Source: Clostridia bacterium (GTDB lineage Bacteria; Bacillota; Clostridia; Oscillospirales; Acutalibacteraceae). From it: a stretch of DNA of 64,000 nt. The position numbers and the translations under genes were made by a program. The notes beneath the pieces are model-generated. The model searched no databases and had not been told where the DNA came from. It saw only the letters and a program-made list of their open reading frames with translations. Shown in pieces: positions 1-9,005 of the stretch. Each line of letters begins with the position of its first letter. Positions within the stretch are counted from its first letter, which is position 1. The stretch spans positions 78,103-142,102 of the forward strand of contig JAFRUO010000008.1 of the NCBI GenBank assembly GCA_017438845.1, written 5' to 3'.

Positions 1-161
<161 letters not shown>

Positions 162-173
162 TTACCTCCCGAA

Positions 174-461
<288 letters not shown>

Positions 462-492
462 TCATTCCTCCTGTAAAGAATTATTTGTAATT

Positions 493-519
493 TTAGCACT
501 CTCGACTTCCAAGTGCTAA
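493..519 (-). promoter_or_regulatory. CIRCE operator (HrcA site)
   Basis: The inverted repeat is TTAGCACTC, 9 bp, then AAGTGCTAA on the plus strand. It differs from the canonical CIRCE TTAGCACTC-N9-GAGTGCTAA at a single base. It sits between the groES promoter and the groES start, where HrcA represses the operon at normal temperature. hrcA itself is not in the window. Confidence 0.95.
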
Positions 520-524
520 ATATT

Positions 525-552
525 ATTTTAGCCCTTTTATAAAAAAAATCAA
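525..552 (-). promoter_or_regulatory. Probable sigma-A promoter of groESL
   Basis: Reading the minus strand, TTGATT (552-547) and TAAAAT (530-525) are separated by 16 bp, and the CIRCE operator begins a few bases downstream. This arrangement of a housekeeping promoter followed by CIRCE is normal for Firmicute groESL operons. Confidence 0.7.
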
Positions 553-689
553 GCCCTTTTTCCGCAATTTGCCAAAAATTCATATTTTCTTAATATTTTA
601 ATATTTAATATAGTTAAGAATATTGTTTTTTATAACAAAGTATGATAAAATTATTCAGTTACAATCAGTGCATAACGGGAGGTGAGTGT

Positions 690-1964
690 ATGTTACCGCA
701 GTTTATGAGGTCGAAAAGCTATTCTGCTTTTTACAAGCTTTTGGCTGTCGGCATTTTTCTTTTATGCCTTCTTCCGGAAATACTCGCTCTTCTGCTTTCG
801 GTTGTGCTTTTTATTTTCTTCCTTTTTGAAAAACAAAGGGAGCGCTCAAGAATCACACTGGACACAAACGGCGTTTTCTTAATCGGCTATGATTTCTGTA
901 TTCTCGCCACGATTTTCTGGGCGAAGATACAGGCGAACACGGCTTATACCTTTATTATGTGGCTTTGTGCGTTTGCGGTATACATTATTATTATGAACCT
1001 CTGCGACACCAAGCTTAAAATTGAAAACATTATGCTTTGCATGGTCGGCGGAGCAGGGGCTTGCTCTGCGGTTGCCGTCGTGCAGATGATTTTTATGGCG
1101 GTGGGCAAATCCGGCTTTTTTCCGTCTCCGCTTTACTCAAGGTTTGACAGCTTCTTTTCACGGCTCGTTAACTACCCGATTTTTGTCGAGGCGGCGCAGG
1201 ACCGTGTTTCGGGCACCTTCCAGACGCCCCTTGCGCTTTCAACCTTCCTTGTAATGGCGTTTCCGCTTGCCGTTTTCCTTTGCTTCTACGGCAAAACCGT
1301 TAAGCGTAAGCGTTTTGCAATTATTGCCTCCGGGCTTATTTTCTTCGGCATTATGTTCACCTTCCTGAAGGGTACGGTCGTTGCGGTTATTCTTTCTCTT
1401 ATGACGCTTTCCTTCGCAGGAAAGAAGCCTGCCAAAATAATGTCGGGCATTGCGGCTGTTTCGTCGGTCACAATACTTCTTGTTATTTATCTTCGCAGGG
1501 GCATTACCGCCGCACAGGATATTTCAACCGCAAACCGTATTATATTATGGAAGGAATGTCTTAATATCTTTCTCAGCCATCCCTTCGGCATCGGCGCAGG
1601 CAGCGACAATGTACGTCAGTTTTTGTTTGCGGACAGTCTTTACCTTGTCAGCGCACACAATCTTTTTATTGAAATACTTACCGAAACGGGAGTCGTGGGC
1701 ATTTTGATTTTTGCCGTTATGGGTTTTGTTTCGGTCAGAAATATTTTTAATCTTTACGACTGCGGCGGTTGGTATAAGCGTTACGCCACCGCATTTGCGT
1801 CATCGCTTCTGGGCTTTTCGGCAATGTCGCTGTTTGAGCACACGCTCTGCTTCCCGACGGAAATGATTTATTTTGCCGCCCTTCTGGCTTTGATTGACGC
1901 AACCAAACGCATAGCCGTAAAGAAGGGAAAGCTTCCCGCGGAGAAGAAGGAGGTTAAAATATGA
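690..1964 (+). CDS. O-antigen ligase / Wzy-type polymerase family membrane protein (424 aa)
   Basis: This is a polytopic membrane protein with about 10-12 hydrophobic segments and a large loop in the second half. The segment SAHNLFIEILTETGVVGIL near residue 330 matches the conserved signature of the O-antigen ligase/Wzy_C family, which joins lipid-linked glycan chains at the outer face of the membrane. The ATG at 690 is chosen because GGGAGGTGAG lies 5-10 bases upstream; an in-frame ATG at 642 has no such site. It overlaps the following symporter by 4 bp (ATGA). No glycosyltransferases flank it, so the glycan substrate is unknown. Confidence 0.8.
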   Translation: MLPQFMRSKSYSAFYKLLAVGIFLLCLLPEILALLLSVVLFIFFLFEKQRERSRITLDTNGVFLIGYDFCILATIFWAKIQANTAYTFIMWLCAFAVYIIIMNLCDTKLKIENIMLCMVGGAGACSAVAVVQMIFMAVGKSGFFPSPLYSRFDSFFSRLVNYPIFVEAAQDRVSGTFQTPLALSTFLVMAFPLAVFLCFYGKTVKRKRFAIIASGLIFFGIMFTFLKGTVVAVILSLMTLSFAGKKPAKIMSGIAAVSSVTILLVIYLRRGITAAQDISTANRIILWKECLNIFLSHPFGIGAGSDNVRQFLFADSLYLVSAHNLFIEILTETGVVGILIFAVMGFVSVRNIFNLYDCGGWYKRYATAFASSLLGFSAMSLFEHTLCFPTEMIYFAALLALIDATKRIAVKKGKLPAEKKEVKI

Positions 1965-3364
1965 AAGAAAAGCTCAGGTTTATTGCCGGTAAGCTCGGCT
2001 ACGGAGTGGGTGCGATAGGGCTCGATTTAAGCTACGGAATGTTCTATTCCTTCCTAAGCTATTATTTGTCGAGCGTACTCGGACTCAAGGCGGGCTTTTT
2101 GCTTTTGCTTACTCCTATTGCGAGAATCTGGGACGGCATAAACGACCCGATGATGGGCACCGTTGTCGATAACACCAGAACCAAATTCGGCAAATACCGC
2201 CCGTGGATTGTTATCGGCGCGCTTTCCAACGCCGTTGTTCTTTTCCTGCTTTTCACTTCCTTCGGAATGAGCGGTACAAAGCTTTACATCTATATTGGCG
2301 TTATGTACATACTCTGGGGTATGACCAACACTATGGCGGATATACCTTACTGGTCGATGATACCCTCGTTTACCAGCGAGGAGAAGGAAAGAAACCTCGT
2401 TTCCACTGTTGCAAGGACCTTTTCGGGACTCGGACAGGGAATAATTACAATTCTTACTCCCTTAATCGTTCCCAAGCTTGCGAGCAATATGGATAAGGTC
2501 ACCGACAAGGGTTACAGCGCCTCGGGCTTTTCAAAATGGGCGCTTATCTGCGGAATTGCGCTTGTAGTATTTGCTCTTGTATGTGTGCTGACCACAAAGG
2601 AAACCAACGTAGTTTACGGCGAGAAAAAGAAATTCTCGTTTAAGCAGATTTTCAAGGTCTTAAAGAGTAACGACCAGCTTATTGTCTTTATGGTATTCGC
2701 TATGCTCTCAAACGCAGGCTGGTACCTTACAAGCTCAACGGCAACCTATTATTTTGCAGACTCACTCGGAAAAACCGAGGCGCAGTCGCTTTTCCAGACC
2801 ATCGGCGCCGTCGGCTCGGTGCTCGGTCTGCTCGTTATCCCCGTGCTGTCGGTTAAGTTCACGAAGCGGACGATTTATTCGATCTCGCTTTGTACCTGTA
2901 TAGTCGGCTATGCGCTGATGCTCCTGTTCTCAAGCATAGTCAAGATAACTCTTGCGCTTGATTTCTGCTATATAATCGCGTCCATTGGCATTTCTTCAAT
3001 GTTCGTTTCGCAGACTATCTTCCTTGCTGATATAGTCGACTACGGCGAATACAGGAACGGTGAGAGAAATGAGAGCATAACCTTCTCAATGAAGGGCTTT
3101 TTGCAGAAGATGGCATACACGCTTCAGACCGTCGTGCTGTTCGGCTCGCTGAGCCTTATGAACTACAACGCACAGAATGACGCGGGCAACGGCTTTAATG
3201 AGCTTACAAAGACCGGCATCGGCGTAGTAGCGTTCGGTGTTCCGATAGTGTTTATGCTTGCGTCCCTGCTCGTTTTCAGAAGCAAGTTCAAGCTTTACGG
3301 CAGCCTTGCCGACGAAGTGCATGATTACATTGTTGCAAAGAGAATGTCGGAAAAAGCAGAGTAA
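1961..3364 (+). CDS. GPH-family sugar:cation symporter (MelB-like, 467 aa)
   Basis: This is a 12-helix major facilitator of the glycoside-pentoside-hexuronide family. The segment R55-IWDGINDPMMG-66 followed by RTKFGKYRPWI is the family hallmark found in MelB, where the Asp residues bind the coupling cation. The length of 467 residues is normal. It likely imports a sugar or glycoside with Na+ or H+. It overlaps the upstream polymerase gene by 4 bp and has its own GAAGGAGG ribosome site, so the two genes form one operon. The substrate cannot be read from the sequence. A bidirectional hairpin follows. Confidence 0.88.
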   Translation: MKEKLRFIAGKLGYGVGAIGLDLSYGMFYSFLSYYLSSVLGLKAGFLLLLTPIARIWDGINDPMMGTVVDNTRTKFGKYRPWIVIGALSNAVVLFLLFTSFGMSGTKLYIYIGVMYILWGMTNTMADIPYWSMIPSFTSEEKERNLVSTVARTFSGLGQGIITILTPLIVPKLASNMDKVTDKGYSASGFSKWALICGIALVVFALVCVLTTKETNVVYGEKKKFSFKQIFKVLKSNDQLIVFMVFAMLSNAGWYLTSSTATYYFADSLGKTEAQSLFQTIGAVGSVLGLLVIPVLSVKFTKRTIYSISLCTCIVGYALMLLFSSIVKITLALDFCYIIASIGISSMFVSQTIFLADIVDYGEYRNGERNESITFSMKGFLQKMAYTLQTVVLFGSLSLMNYNAQNDAGNGFNELTKTGIGVVAFGVPIVFMLASLLVFRSKFKLYGSLADEVHDYIVAKRMSEKAE

Positions 3365-3384
3365 TAATATCAATTAATAACAAA

Positions 3385-3413
3385 AAGACGGCTGAGCGGA
3401 TTTCAGCCGTCTT
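3385..3413. terminator. Hairpin terminator after the symporter gene
   Basis: There is an 11-bp perfect stem (AAGACGGCTGA / TCAGCCGTCTT) with a 7-base loop. It is followed by a T-rich run on the plus strand and by TTTTTG on the minus strand, so it may work in both directions. Confidence 0.8.
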
Positions 3414-3432
3414 GTTTACTTTCCGAAAAAAG

Positions 3433-3459
3433 CAGACCGAAGGAATTTCCTTCGGTCTG
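3433..3459 (-). terminator. Rho-independent terminator of the DHHW operon
   Basis: The arms CAGACCGAAGGAA and TTCCTTCGGTCTG form a near-perfect hairpin. On the minus strand it is followed directly by a C then six T residues. It lies 11 bp after the stop codon of the DHHW gene. Confidence 0.88.
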
Positions 3460-3470
3460 TATCGGTATTA

Positions 3471-4721
3471 TTAACCCTGCTGTGCAGGGGCTTCCGTCGG
3501 AGCGGGCGCAGGCGCCGCAGTCGCAGGTGCCGCCGTCGGCGGGTCGGTGTTGACTATGTTAGTCAGCGCATTCATATATTTGCTGTTTGAAGGCGCCATA
3601 ACGTAGTTAATGAACAGTATTTCACCGATTCCGTTGTCGTCGACAAACTTTTTAAGGCTCATACTGCTTACTCCGCTTTGCCTCGGATCAAGCACGTAAA
3701 CCTCACTGTAGTTTTCAAGCAGGAAGGGGACTAAGGCGTTGCCGTAGGACTCCTTGATAACAAGTATTTTTTTGCCGCTTGTCGAGGAGGTCTTGATTCT
3801 TTCAAGAGCCTTGTCGCCCTGAATAAAGCACATATATTTGCTTGCGCGGTCGGTGATGTTGGTTGTAATAATCCTGAGCGTTTTGCCGTCCGACATTTCG
3901 GGAGTGGTGAAAAACTGACCGTCGGTGTCGACTATCGGCATAAAGTATTCAACATAGTCGGGGTGGCTTTCAAGCACCTTGCTGTTTGTGTAGCGGTACA
4001 TACTTCCGACAAAGCCGTCAAGCTTGCCGCTTTGATACGACTCCAGCGGAGCATAGCTCTGACCCGTTGCCTTGCACAGGGCGTTATATGCGTAATATGC
4101 GCCTCTTGCAGTCCAGTGGTGGTCGGTGCGGAAATAGATATAGTCGTTGGTATGCCTTGAAATCTCGCCGTATGCGTCAATTGCTTTTATGTTGTTGCCT
4201 TTAAGGGCAGAATATGCAATGTTGATACCGTCAGGCTGCGAGTGCTGACCCGTTCTGTACTCGTCAGGTCCGTAGAAAGCGATTCTTGTCGGGGCGAGCA
4301 TGCAGTAAATCTGCTTGTCGGGAACCTTTGCGGCAAAGGTGTTAATCACCTCGGCGTAGCTTGTAAGCTTGCCCTTTGCGATTGAATAGATTTCCATGCC
4401 TGCGTTGTCGGTAACGACAATGTAGTTTGTGACCGTGTACTCTCCTGCGGTAGGAAGCTCGGTTGTCGGCTCCTCCGTGGTCTGCTCCGTGACGGAGGAT
4501 GCTGCCTCTGCAGGGGCGGTAGTGTCGGCCTCAGTCGGCACAGCCTTCTTTTCCGGAGCCAAAAGCACCGCAAAGACTATAACAACGCTCGCAATAAGCA
4601 TCAGCACCGTGCCGATAAACTTCTGCGGATTGTTTTTCTTCATATCCTTGATGTTTTCGTTCGCATTTTCCAGAAAAGCGTTTGTTTTTCCTTTAAAATC
4701 CTGAGTGTTATATTTTTTCAT
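3471..4721 (-). CDS. DHHW-family membrane-anchored protein (416 aa)
   Basis: The protein has a short cytoplasmic N-terminus, one membrane segment at about residues 36-55, a Thr/Pro/Ala/Glu-rich linker to residue 95, and an exported domain. The sequence YFRTDHHWTARG (D200-W203) is the motif that names the DHHW family, which is related to AlgX/AlgJ SGNH-like proteins involved in polysaccharide acetylation. The C-terminal 30 residues are a second Ala/Pro/Thr-rich tail. It lies 2 bp downstream of a phosphoesterase gene and is probably translated from the same transcript. A role in acetylating a surface glycan is inferred from the family; no acyltransferase of the MBOAT type is adjacent. Confidence 0.8.
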   Translation of the reverse strand: MKKYNTQDFKGKTNAFLENANENIKDMKKNNPQKFIGTVLMLIASVVIVFAVLLAPEKKAVPTEADTTAPAEAASSVTEQTTEEPTTELPTAGEYTVTNYIVVTDNAGMEIYSIAKGKLTSYAEVINTFAAKVPDKQIYCMLAPTRIAFYGPDEYRTGQHSQPDGINIAYSALKGNNIKAIDAYGEISRHTNDYIYFRTDHHWTARGAYYAYNALCKATGQSYAPLESYQSGKLDGFVGSMYRYTNSKVLESHPDYVEYFMPIVDTDGQFFTTPEMSDGKTLRIITTNITDRASKYMCFIQGDKALERIKTSSTSGKKILVIKESYGNALVPFLLENYSEVYVLDPRQSGVSSMSLKKFVDDNGIGEILFINYVMAPSNSKYMNALTNIVNTDPPTAAPATAAPAPAPTEAPAQQG

Positions 4722-4723
4722 TC

Positions 4724-5413
4724 TTATACCTTTTCACCTGTTTCGGCGTTAATTATGTTTTTGAATACCGCCATATGCGTGCCCGATACATATTTGTCCA
4801 TATGCATGCTTCCGAAGAACCACCTTTTAAAAACGCAGGAGTCCGAAAGCTCCTCAAAGTATGCGTTGAGCGCGGTAACCCTGAGCTTGTCGTAATCCTT
4901 CAGTTGAAGGAAGCCCTTGATTCTGGTCGGGGGCTCATGTGTAACGACAAGGTCTACCTTATAATTGTGCTTTTCAAGATTTTTGGCTCCCTCAAGAAGC
5001 TCGTCCTGAGTGGGGATTTCCTCCTTTGACCAGCCGTTTTCCTCGGTTCTGATGTCAATGTCGGGGCTTTCTCCGCCGCCCATGGTAAACACCTTGACTC
5101 CGTCAATATCGAAAACCTGACCTCGCATAAGGTGGTAGAGGTTGTCGTAAATTTTGTGCACCTTACCGCCGTTCCATTCGCTTACCTCATAGTCGCCGAG
5201 AAGCGAGAAATTTTCGTGCGTACCGTCAATAAAGCAGATGTTGTATTTTCTTTTGCCGAGCTGTTTGATTGTTTTCTGCTCCTTTTTGCCGTCATCCCAG
5301 ATAAAGCCGAAGTCGCCGCAGATAATCAGCGTGTCGCCCTCCTTCATAAATTTAAGCCTTGAAGGGGAGAGTCTGTCGAGTTCGCCGTGCGTGTCACCGG
5401 TTATATAAATCAA
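4724..5413 (-). CDS. Metallophosphoesterase, calcineurin-like (229 aa)
   Basis: This is a soluble metal-dependent phosphoesterase. Metal-binding motifs appear in order: GDTHG (residues 6-10), GDFGF, GTHEN, THEPP and a variant final motif GSMHMD in place of GHxH. The upstream reading frame is open much further, but the conserved core begins at the TTG at 5413, which has AGGGAAG eight bases upstream. A GTG at 5422 is the alternative start but sits directly on that ribosome site. The substrate is unknown. The DHHW gene follows after 2 bp, suggesting a shared transcript. Confidence 0.85.
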   Translation of the reverse strand: MIYITGDTHGELDRLSPSRLKFMKEGDTLIICGDFGFIWDDGKKEQKTIKQLGKRKYNICFIDGTHENFSLLGDYEVSEWNGGKVHKIYDNLYHLMRGQVFDIDGVKVFTMGGGESPDIDIRTEENGWSKEEIPTQDELLEGAKNLEKHNYKVDLVVTHEPPTRIKGFLQLKDYDKLRVTALNAYFEELSDSCVFKRWFFGSMHMDKYVSGTHMAVFKNIINAETGEKV

Positions 5414-5437
5414 TTTTTTCACTTCCCTAAAAATGAA

Positions 5438-5466
5438 TTGATATTTACAACGGACTTTGCTATAAT
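5438..5466 (+). promoter_or_regulatory. Promoter of the carboxypeptidase-like gene
   Basis: TTGATA (5438-5443) and TATAAT (5461-5466) are separated by 17 bp, with a TGC extended -10 element. It reads towards the gene at 5531. A second TATAAT lies at 5489-5494 with no convincing -35 box. Confidence 0.7.
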
Positions 5467-5530
5467 GTTGTTTAAGCACAACACAGTATATAATACTATT
5501 TTTTTTATATATTTTCAAGGGGATATTTAG

Positions 5531-7042
5531 ATGAAACGTTTTTTTTCCGTAGCTTTGACTGTATTGCTTATCTGCCTGCCGCTGTTTACGGTCGGCAGCT
5601 TTGCCACATATAACTCCGAGCTTGAAACAAGGGCTGACATAGTCCTGCTTGTAAGCCTTGACGACGGCACGGTTATTTTTGACAAAAATCCCGACAAAAT
5701 CACCGAGGCAGCGGCGCTTACAAAAATCGTTAACCTGATTGTGGTGCTGCAAAACTGTCAGGACCTTGACGCCGTTATTACTATTCCCGATAACGAGAGT
5801 CTGCTTCTTAAGAAGACCTATTCCTCAAACGCCGCGCTCAAGCCGGGCGAGAGGTTTACCGTGCGTCAGCTTTTAAGCTGTATGATGGTTAAGTCCGCAA
5901 ACGACGCCGCAAATGTCCTTGCCGACTATATCGGAGGAGGAAGCGTTGACGCCTTTGTGGAAAAGATGAATGCCTTCGCTGAGTCGGTAGGCTGTAAAAA
6001 CACGCATTTTGCAAACGCTCACGGTCTTAATGAGGACGGCCAGTACACCACTGCAAACGACCTGATGCTTATGGTTAAGGCGGGGCTTGAGCTGCCCGAT
6101 TTTCTCGACATCTGCAACGAGTATAAATTCAATATGCCTGCCACCGAAAAGACTAAGGAAAGAAATTACGTCAGCACTAACTGGATGCTCAATCCCGGCT
6201 ATAAAACCTATTATTACGAATATGCCCAGGGCATCAAAACAAGCACGACGAGTATTGACGAACGCTCTGTCGTCATTAAGGCGGCGAAGGACGGCTATAA
6301 TTACCTTGCAATTGTGCTTGATACTCCGTGGGAGGATGTCAACGAGGACGGCAACAAGGACAACACCGCTTTGCTTGAAGCGAAAAAACTTTTTAAATGG
6401 ACTTTTAAAAACATAAGGCTTGAAAAGATTACCGACACCACGCAGATAGTCAAGGTGGTCGACGTAAAGCTTTCGTTCAAAACCGACCATGTACGTCTTG
6501 TACCTAAGGAGAACATCAACGCTCTCGTACCGTCGGGGACGGACAGTAACAGCGTGCTCATAGAGCCTATTCCCGAAAACACGCCTTCCGTGGTTTACGC
6601 CCCGATTAAAAAGGGGCAGGTGCTCGGAAAGGCAAGGGTGCTTTACGCCGATGAGGAGATAGCGACCGTAGACCTTGTTTCTGCGGAGGATGTCAGCGCA
6701 AATATCTTTTTGTGGATTTTAAACCTTATTAAGAATATTATAACCTCTCCCATATTTATCGTAGCGGCATTACTTGCTGCGGGATTGCTTGTCGCCGCAA
6801 GGCTCAGGCGCCGCCGCCGTCTTGAGGAGGACGGAAAGGTGCGGTATGCGCCTAAGATGTATAAGCTTCAGGACAGCAAAAGACCCTCGGGTAAAGCGAA
6901 TACAGCACAGAGGAAAAAGCCCTCTGAAGCTTCGGCTAAGCCGAGAAGCGGAGCTCCGCGAAGCGGAAGCGGCGGAAACCGGACGGCACGCAACACGCAA
7001 AGAAAACCGAACGGCACAAACCGACGTCCGCCGAGAAGGTAA
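5531..7042 (+). CDS. S11-family D,D-carboxypeptidase homologue, probably catalytically dead (503 aa)
   Basis: This is an exported penicillin-binding-protein fold of the DacF/PBP5 type. It has a signal peptide (1-25), the peptidase domain (about 35-290), a beta-sandwich domain to about 385, a membrane segment at about 398-420 and a very basic tail of some 80 residues rich in Arg, Lys and Pro. The SxxK motif reads A62-L-T-K65, so the acyl-serine nucleophile is Ala (codon GCG at 5714-5716). SAN (122-124) is intact. The KTG motif reads KTS (236-238). Two of three catalytic motifs are changed, so a structural or regulatory wall role is more likely than peptide trimming. A hairpin terminator follows. 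Confidence 0.85.
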   Translation: MKRFFSVALTVLLICLPLFTVGSFATYNSELETRADIVLLVSLDDGTVIFDKNPDKITEAAALTKIVNLIVVLQNCQDLDAVITIPDNESLLLKKTYSSNAALKPGERFTVRQLLSCMMVKSANDAANVLADYIGGGSVDAFVEKMNAFAESVGCKNTHFANAHGLNEDGQYTTANDLMLMVKAGLELPDFLDICNEYKFNMPATEKTKERNYVSTNWMLNPGYKTYYYEYAQGIKTSTTSIDERSVVIKAAKDGYNYLAIVLDTPWEDVNEDGNKDNTALLEAKKLFKWTFKNIRLEKITDTTQIVKVVDVKLSFKTDHVRLVPKENINALVPSGTDSNSVLIEPIPENTPSVVYAPIKKGQVLGKARVLYADEEIATVDLVSAEDVSANIFLWILNLIKNIITSPIFIVAALLAAGLLVAARLRRRRRLEEDGKVRYAPKMYKLQDSKRPSGKANTAQRKKPSEASAKPRSGAPRSGSGGNRTARNTQRKPNGTNRRPPRR

Positions 7043-7056
7043 GTAAATTAAATTAT

Positions 7057-7083
7057 AAAAAAGGCGGCACAGCCGCCTTTTCT
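7057..7083. terminator. Bidirectional terminator between the carboxypeptidase-like gene and nagA
   Basis: An 8-bp stem, AAGGCGGC / GCCGCCTT, has a 3-base loop. It is flanked by an A-run on the left and a T-run on the right, so it can terminate the converging genes on both strands. Confidence 0.85.
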
Positions 7084-8232
7084 TTATGCCGAAATCTCTA
7101 TTCCGCCCTTTATTATTTTTTTGATATTAAGCTGACTGTCCGTGAGCAGTAGGTCAGCCCGCCTTCCGACTTCTATACATCCTCTGTCGGTGATTCCCAA
7201 AACCTCGGCAGGGGTAAGGCTCATCATTCTGACTGCGCCGAAAAGCGGAACACCGACCGAAAAATGCATATTTTTTACAAGCTCAATTCCGCTTGAAGCT
7301 CCGCCTGCCAGGGCTGATTTGTCCTCAAGGAGCATTGCCTTGTTCAGGTAAACGGCTCTGACTCCGTTTCTCTGCGTTACGACAGTGCCTTCCTCAATCT
7401 CGCAGGCTGAAAACTCAAGTCCGTCGGAAATTAAGTACATTTTCCCGTCGCCCTTCGTTTTGTAAATAACGCTTAAAAGCTCCCTCGGCAGATGAACAAG
7501 GTCTGCAATTACCTGAACGCTGACGCTCTCGTCAGCCAGAGCCGCCTCGGCGGTGCCTGCCTTTTTGAATGCTCCCTGTTTGTGCACGGTCGTGCAGGCG
7601 TTAAATATATGCGTAACGTCGCTGAAGCCGTGCTTAACCGCCTCACGGAATACCTCTGCGTCGCCCGACGAATGAGCAACGGAAGCGACAATACCGTTTT
7701 CCTTTAAAAATTCGCCGAGCCTTAACGCGCCGTCAAGCTCGGGGGCAACGCCCGCAATACGCACAACGTCACGGCAGCCTTCAAAAAACGCCTCATAATC
7801 TGTTTTCGAGGGCGTGAGCAGAAGCTCGCTGTTTTGCGCTCCGCACATATCCTTTGAAAGGAACGGACCTTCAAGGTGTATGCCGAGTATACCGCTGTCG
7901 AGCTTCATAGCCTCTCTTACCGAGTCGGCACAGCCGAGCAGGGTCTGAAGCTCAGCCGCCAGCGTTGTGGGCAAAAGCGAGGTCACGCCGTATTTTAAGT
8001 GAGCTTTAGACACCTCGAGTATATCACTGACTGAGCCCATTGCGGAAAAGCCGCCGCCTCCGTGAACGTGCAGGTCAATGAGTCCGGGCAGGAGATACAT
8101 TCCTTCACAGTTGACGGTAGTCCCGTACCCGATAATATTTTCGCCGATTTCGGTTATTCTTTCGCCGTCGGTCAGCACATCGCATTTTTTGATGCCGTCG
8201 CAAAAGACAGCGTTAGCGTTTTTAAAAAGCAT
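7084..8232 (-). CDS. nagA: N-acetylglucosamine-6-phosphate deacetylase (382 aa)
   Basis: This cytoplasmic amidohydrolase removes acetate from GlcNAc-6-phosphate to give glucosamine-6-phosphate in amino-sugar and cell-wall recycling. Metal ligands H55 and H57 lie in DLHVHGGGG. The HLEGPFLS, SVAHSSGDAEV and HIFNAC motifs follow in family order. The catalytic Asp region reads LISDGLEF where many relatives have TDAM. The length of 382 is normal. It lies 1 bp downstream of a phosphodiesterase gene in the same orientation. nagB is not present nearby. Confidence 0.88.
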   Translation of the reverse strand: MLFKNANAVFCDGIKKCDVLTDGERITEIGENIIGYGTTVNCEGMYLLPGLIDLHVHGGGGFSAMGSVSDILEVSKAHLKYGVTSLLPTTLAAELQTLLGCADSVREAMKLDSGILGIHLEGPFLSKDMCGAQNSELLLTPSKTDYEAFFEGCRDVVRIAGVAPELDGALRLGEFLKENGIVASVAHSSGDAEVFREAVKHGFSDVTHIFNACTTVHKQGAFKKAGTAEAALADESVSVQVIADLVHLPRELLSVIYKTKGDGKMYLISDGLEFSACEIEEGTVVTQRNGVRAVYLNKAMLLEDKSALAGGASSGIELVKNMHFSVGVPLFGAVRMMSLTPAEVLGITDRGCIEVGRRADLLLTDSQLNIKKIIKGGIEISA

Positions 8233-8233
8233 A

Positions 8234-8719
8234 TTACTTTACCTCGAAATAAAGGTTTTTAAGGTAGCAGATTGCAGAACCCGTTTTCTCGTCAATGTCA
8301 ATTATACCGTACCAGCCCGTCTTGATGCTTCCGGGACACATATACCATATACCGTTTAAATAGCTTGTTCTCGGCTCGTGAGTGTGACCGTGAATGACGA
8401 TGTCGGCTCCTTTAAGCTCAGCTTCATGCTCAAGCATTTCAAAGCCGTGCTTAACGCCCTTTGTGTGTCCGTGCAGGCAGTATATTTTCTTACCGCCGAG
8501 CGAGGTGAATTCCTCGTCGGGGAGCTGAGAGTAAAAGTCGCAATTACCCCTGACCGCCACAAGCGCCTTGTTTTCGACAGCCTCGCTGACCGAGCGTGAA
8601 AACAAATCCCTTTCGCCGTCACCTAAAAATATGACCATATCCGCGCTTCGGTGAAGCCTGATTGCCTTTTCAAGGCTGACTGTATCACCGTGCGAATCGG
8701 AAACCACAATCGCTCTCAT
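8234..8719 (-). CDS. YfcE/MJ0936-type metallophosphodiesterase (161 aa)
   Basis: This is a small soluble phosphodiesterase. The metal motifs are D8-SH10 at the N-terminus (VVSDSHGD), FLGDGE, RGNCD and, near the C-terminus, HGHTHEPR, which is the GHxH signature. The length of 161 residues fits the YfcE subfamily of 2',3'- or aryl-phosphodiesterases, but the natural substrate of these proteins is generally unknown. GAAGGAGAAT lies just upstream of the ATG. It is the first gene of a two-gene operon with nagA. Confidence 0.85.
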   Translation of the reverse strand: MRAIVVSDSHGDTVSLEKAIRLHRSADMVIFLGDGERDLFSRSVSEAVENKALVAVRGNCDFYSQLPDEEFTSLGGKKIYCLHGHTKGVKHGFEMLEHEAELKGADIVIHGHTHEPRTSYLNGIWYMCPGSIKTGWYGIIDIDEKTGSAICYLKNLYFEVK

Positions 8720-8786
8720 TCATATTCTCCTTCTTTTCGGCATAGATTATATAAAAATATTATAGCAGAACAGGAGGGTGAATGCA

Positions 8787-9005
8787 ATGGCGGACAAAAG
8801 TGACGAGCTTTTTGAAAAGGTAAGAAGCTCAAAGAACGGTAAGGAGCTTGCAGATTATCTTAAGGGCAAGCTGAACGCCGAGCAGTCAAAGAGGCTTAAA
8901 AGCCTTCTGGGCGACGAAAACGCCGTAAAGCGTCTTTTGAATACGCCGAGGGCAAAAGAAATAATGAAAAAAATAACGGAGGAAGGCAATGGACAGCATA
9001 AATGA
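8787..9005 (+). CDS. Small conserved-looking helical protein, unknown function (72 aa)
   Basis: No family is recognised. The protein is charged and predicted to be mostly helical, beginning MADKSDELFEKVRSS. The ATG at 8787 is preferred over a GTG at 8778 because the GGAGGG ribosome site is 8 bases upstream of the ATG and overlaps the GTG. Its 3' end overlaps the next gene by 17 bp, so the two are translationally coupled. It is the first of three small genes that run divergently from the nagA operon. Confidence 0.75.
   Translation: MADKSDELFEKVRSSKNGKELADYLKGKLNAEQSKRLKSLLGDENAVKRLLNTPRAKEIMKKITEEGNGQHK

Noticed and set aside
642..689. Upstream ATG at 642 for the polymerase gene
   Set aside because: There is no ribosome site before it, whereas GGGAGGTGAG precedes the ATG at 690, and the added residues are not hydrophobic or conserved-looking.
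5414..5752. N-terminal extension of the phosphoesterase frame (to a 342-residue product)
   Set aside because: The extra 113 residues are unlike the family, have no ribosome site, and cross the promoter of the divergent gene; the conserved MIYITGDTHG core begins at 5413.
5873..6490. 205-codon open frame antisense to the carboxypeptidase-like gene
   Set aside because: It lies wholly inside a well-supported gene, has no ribosome site and encodes nothing recognisable; it is a codon-bias shadow.
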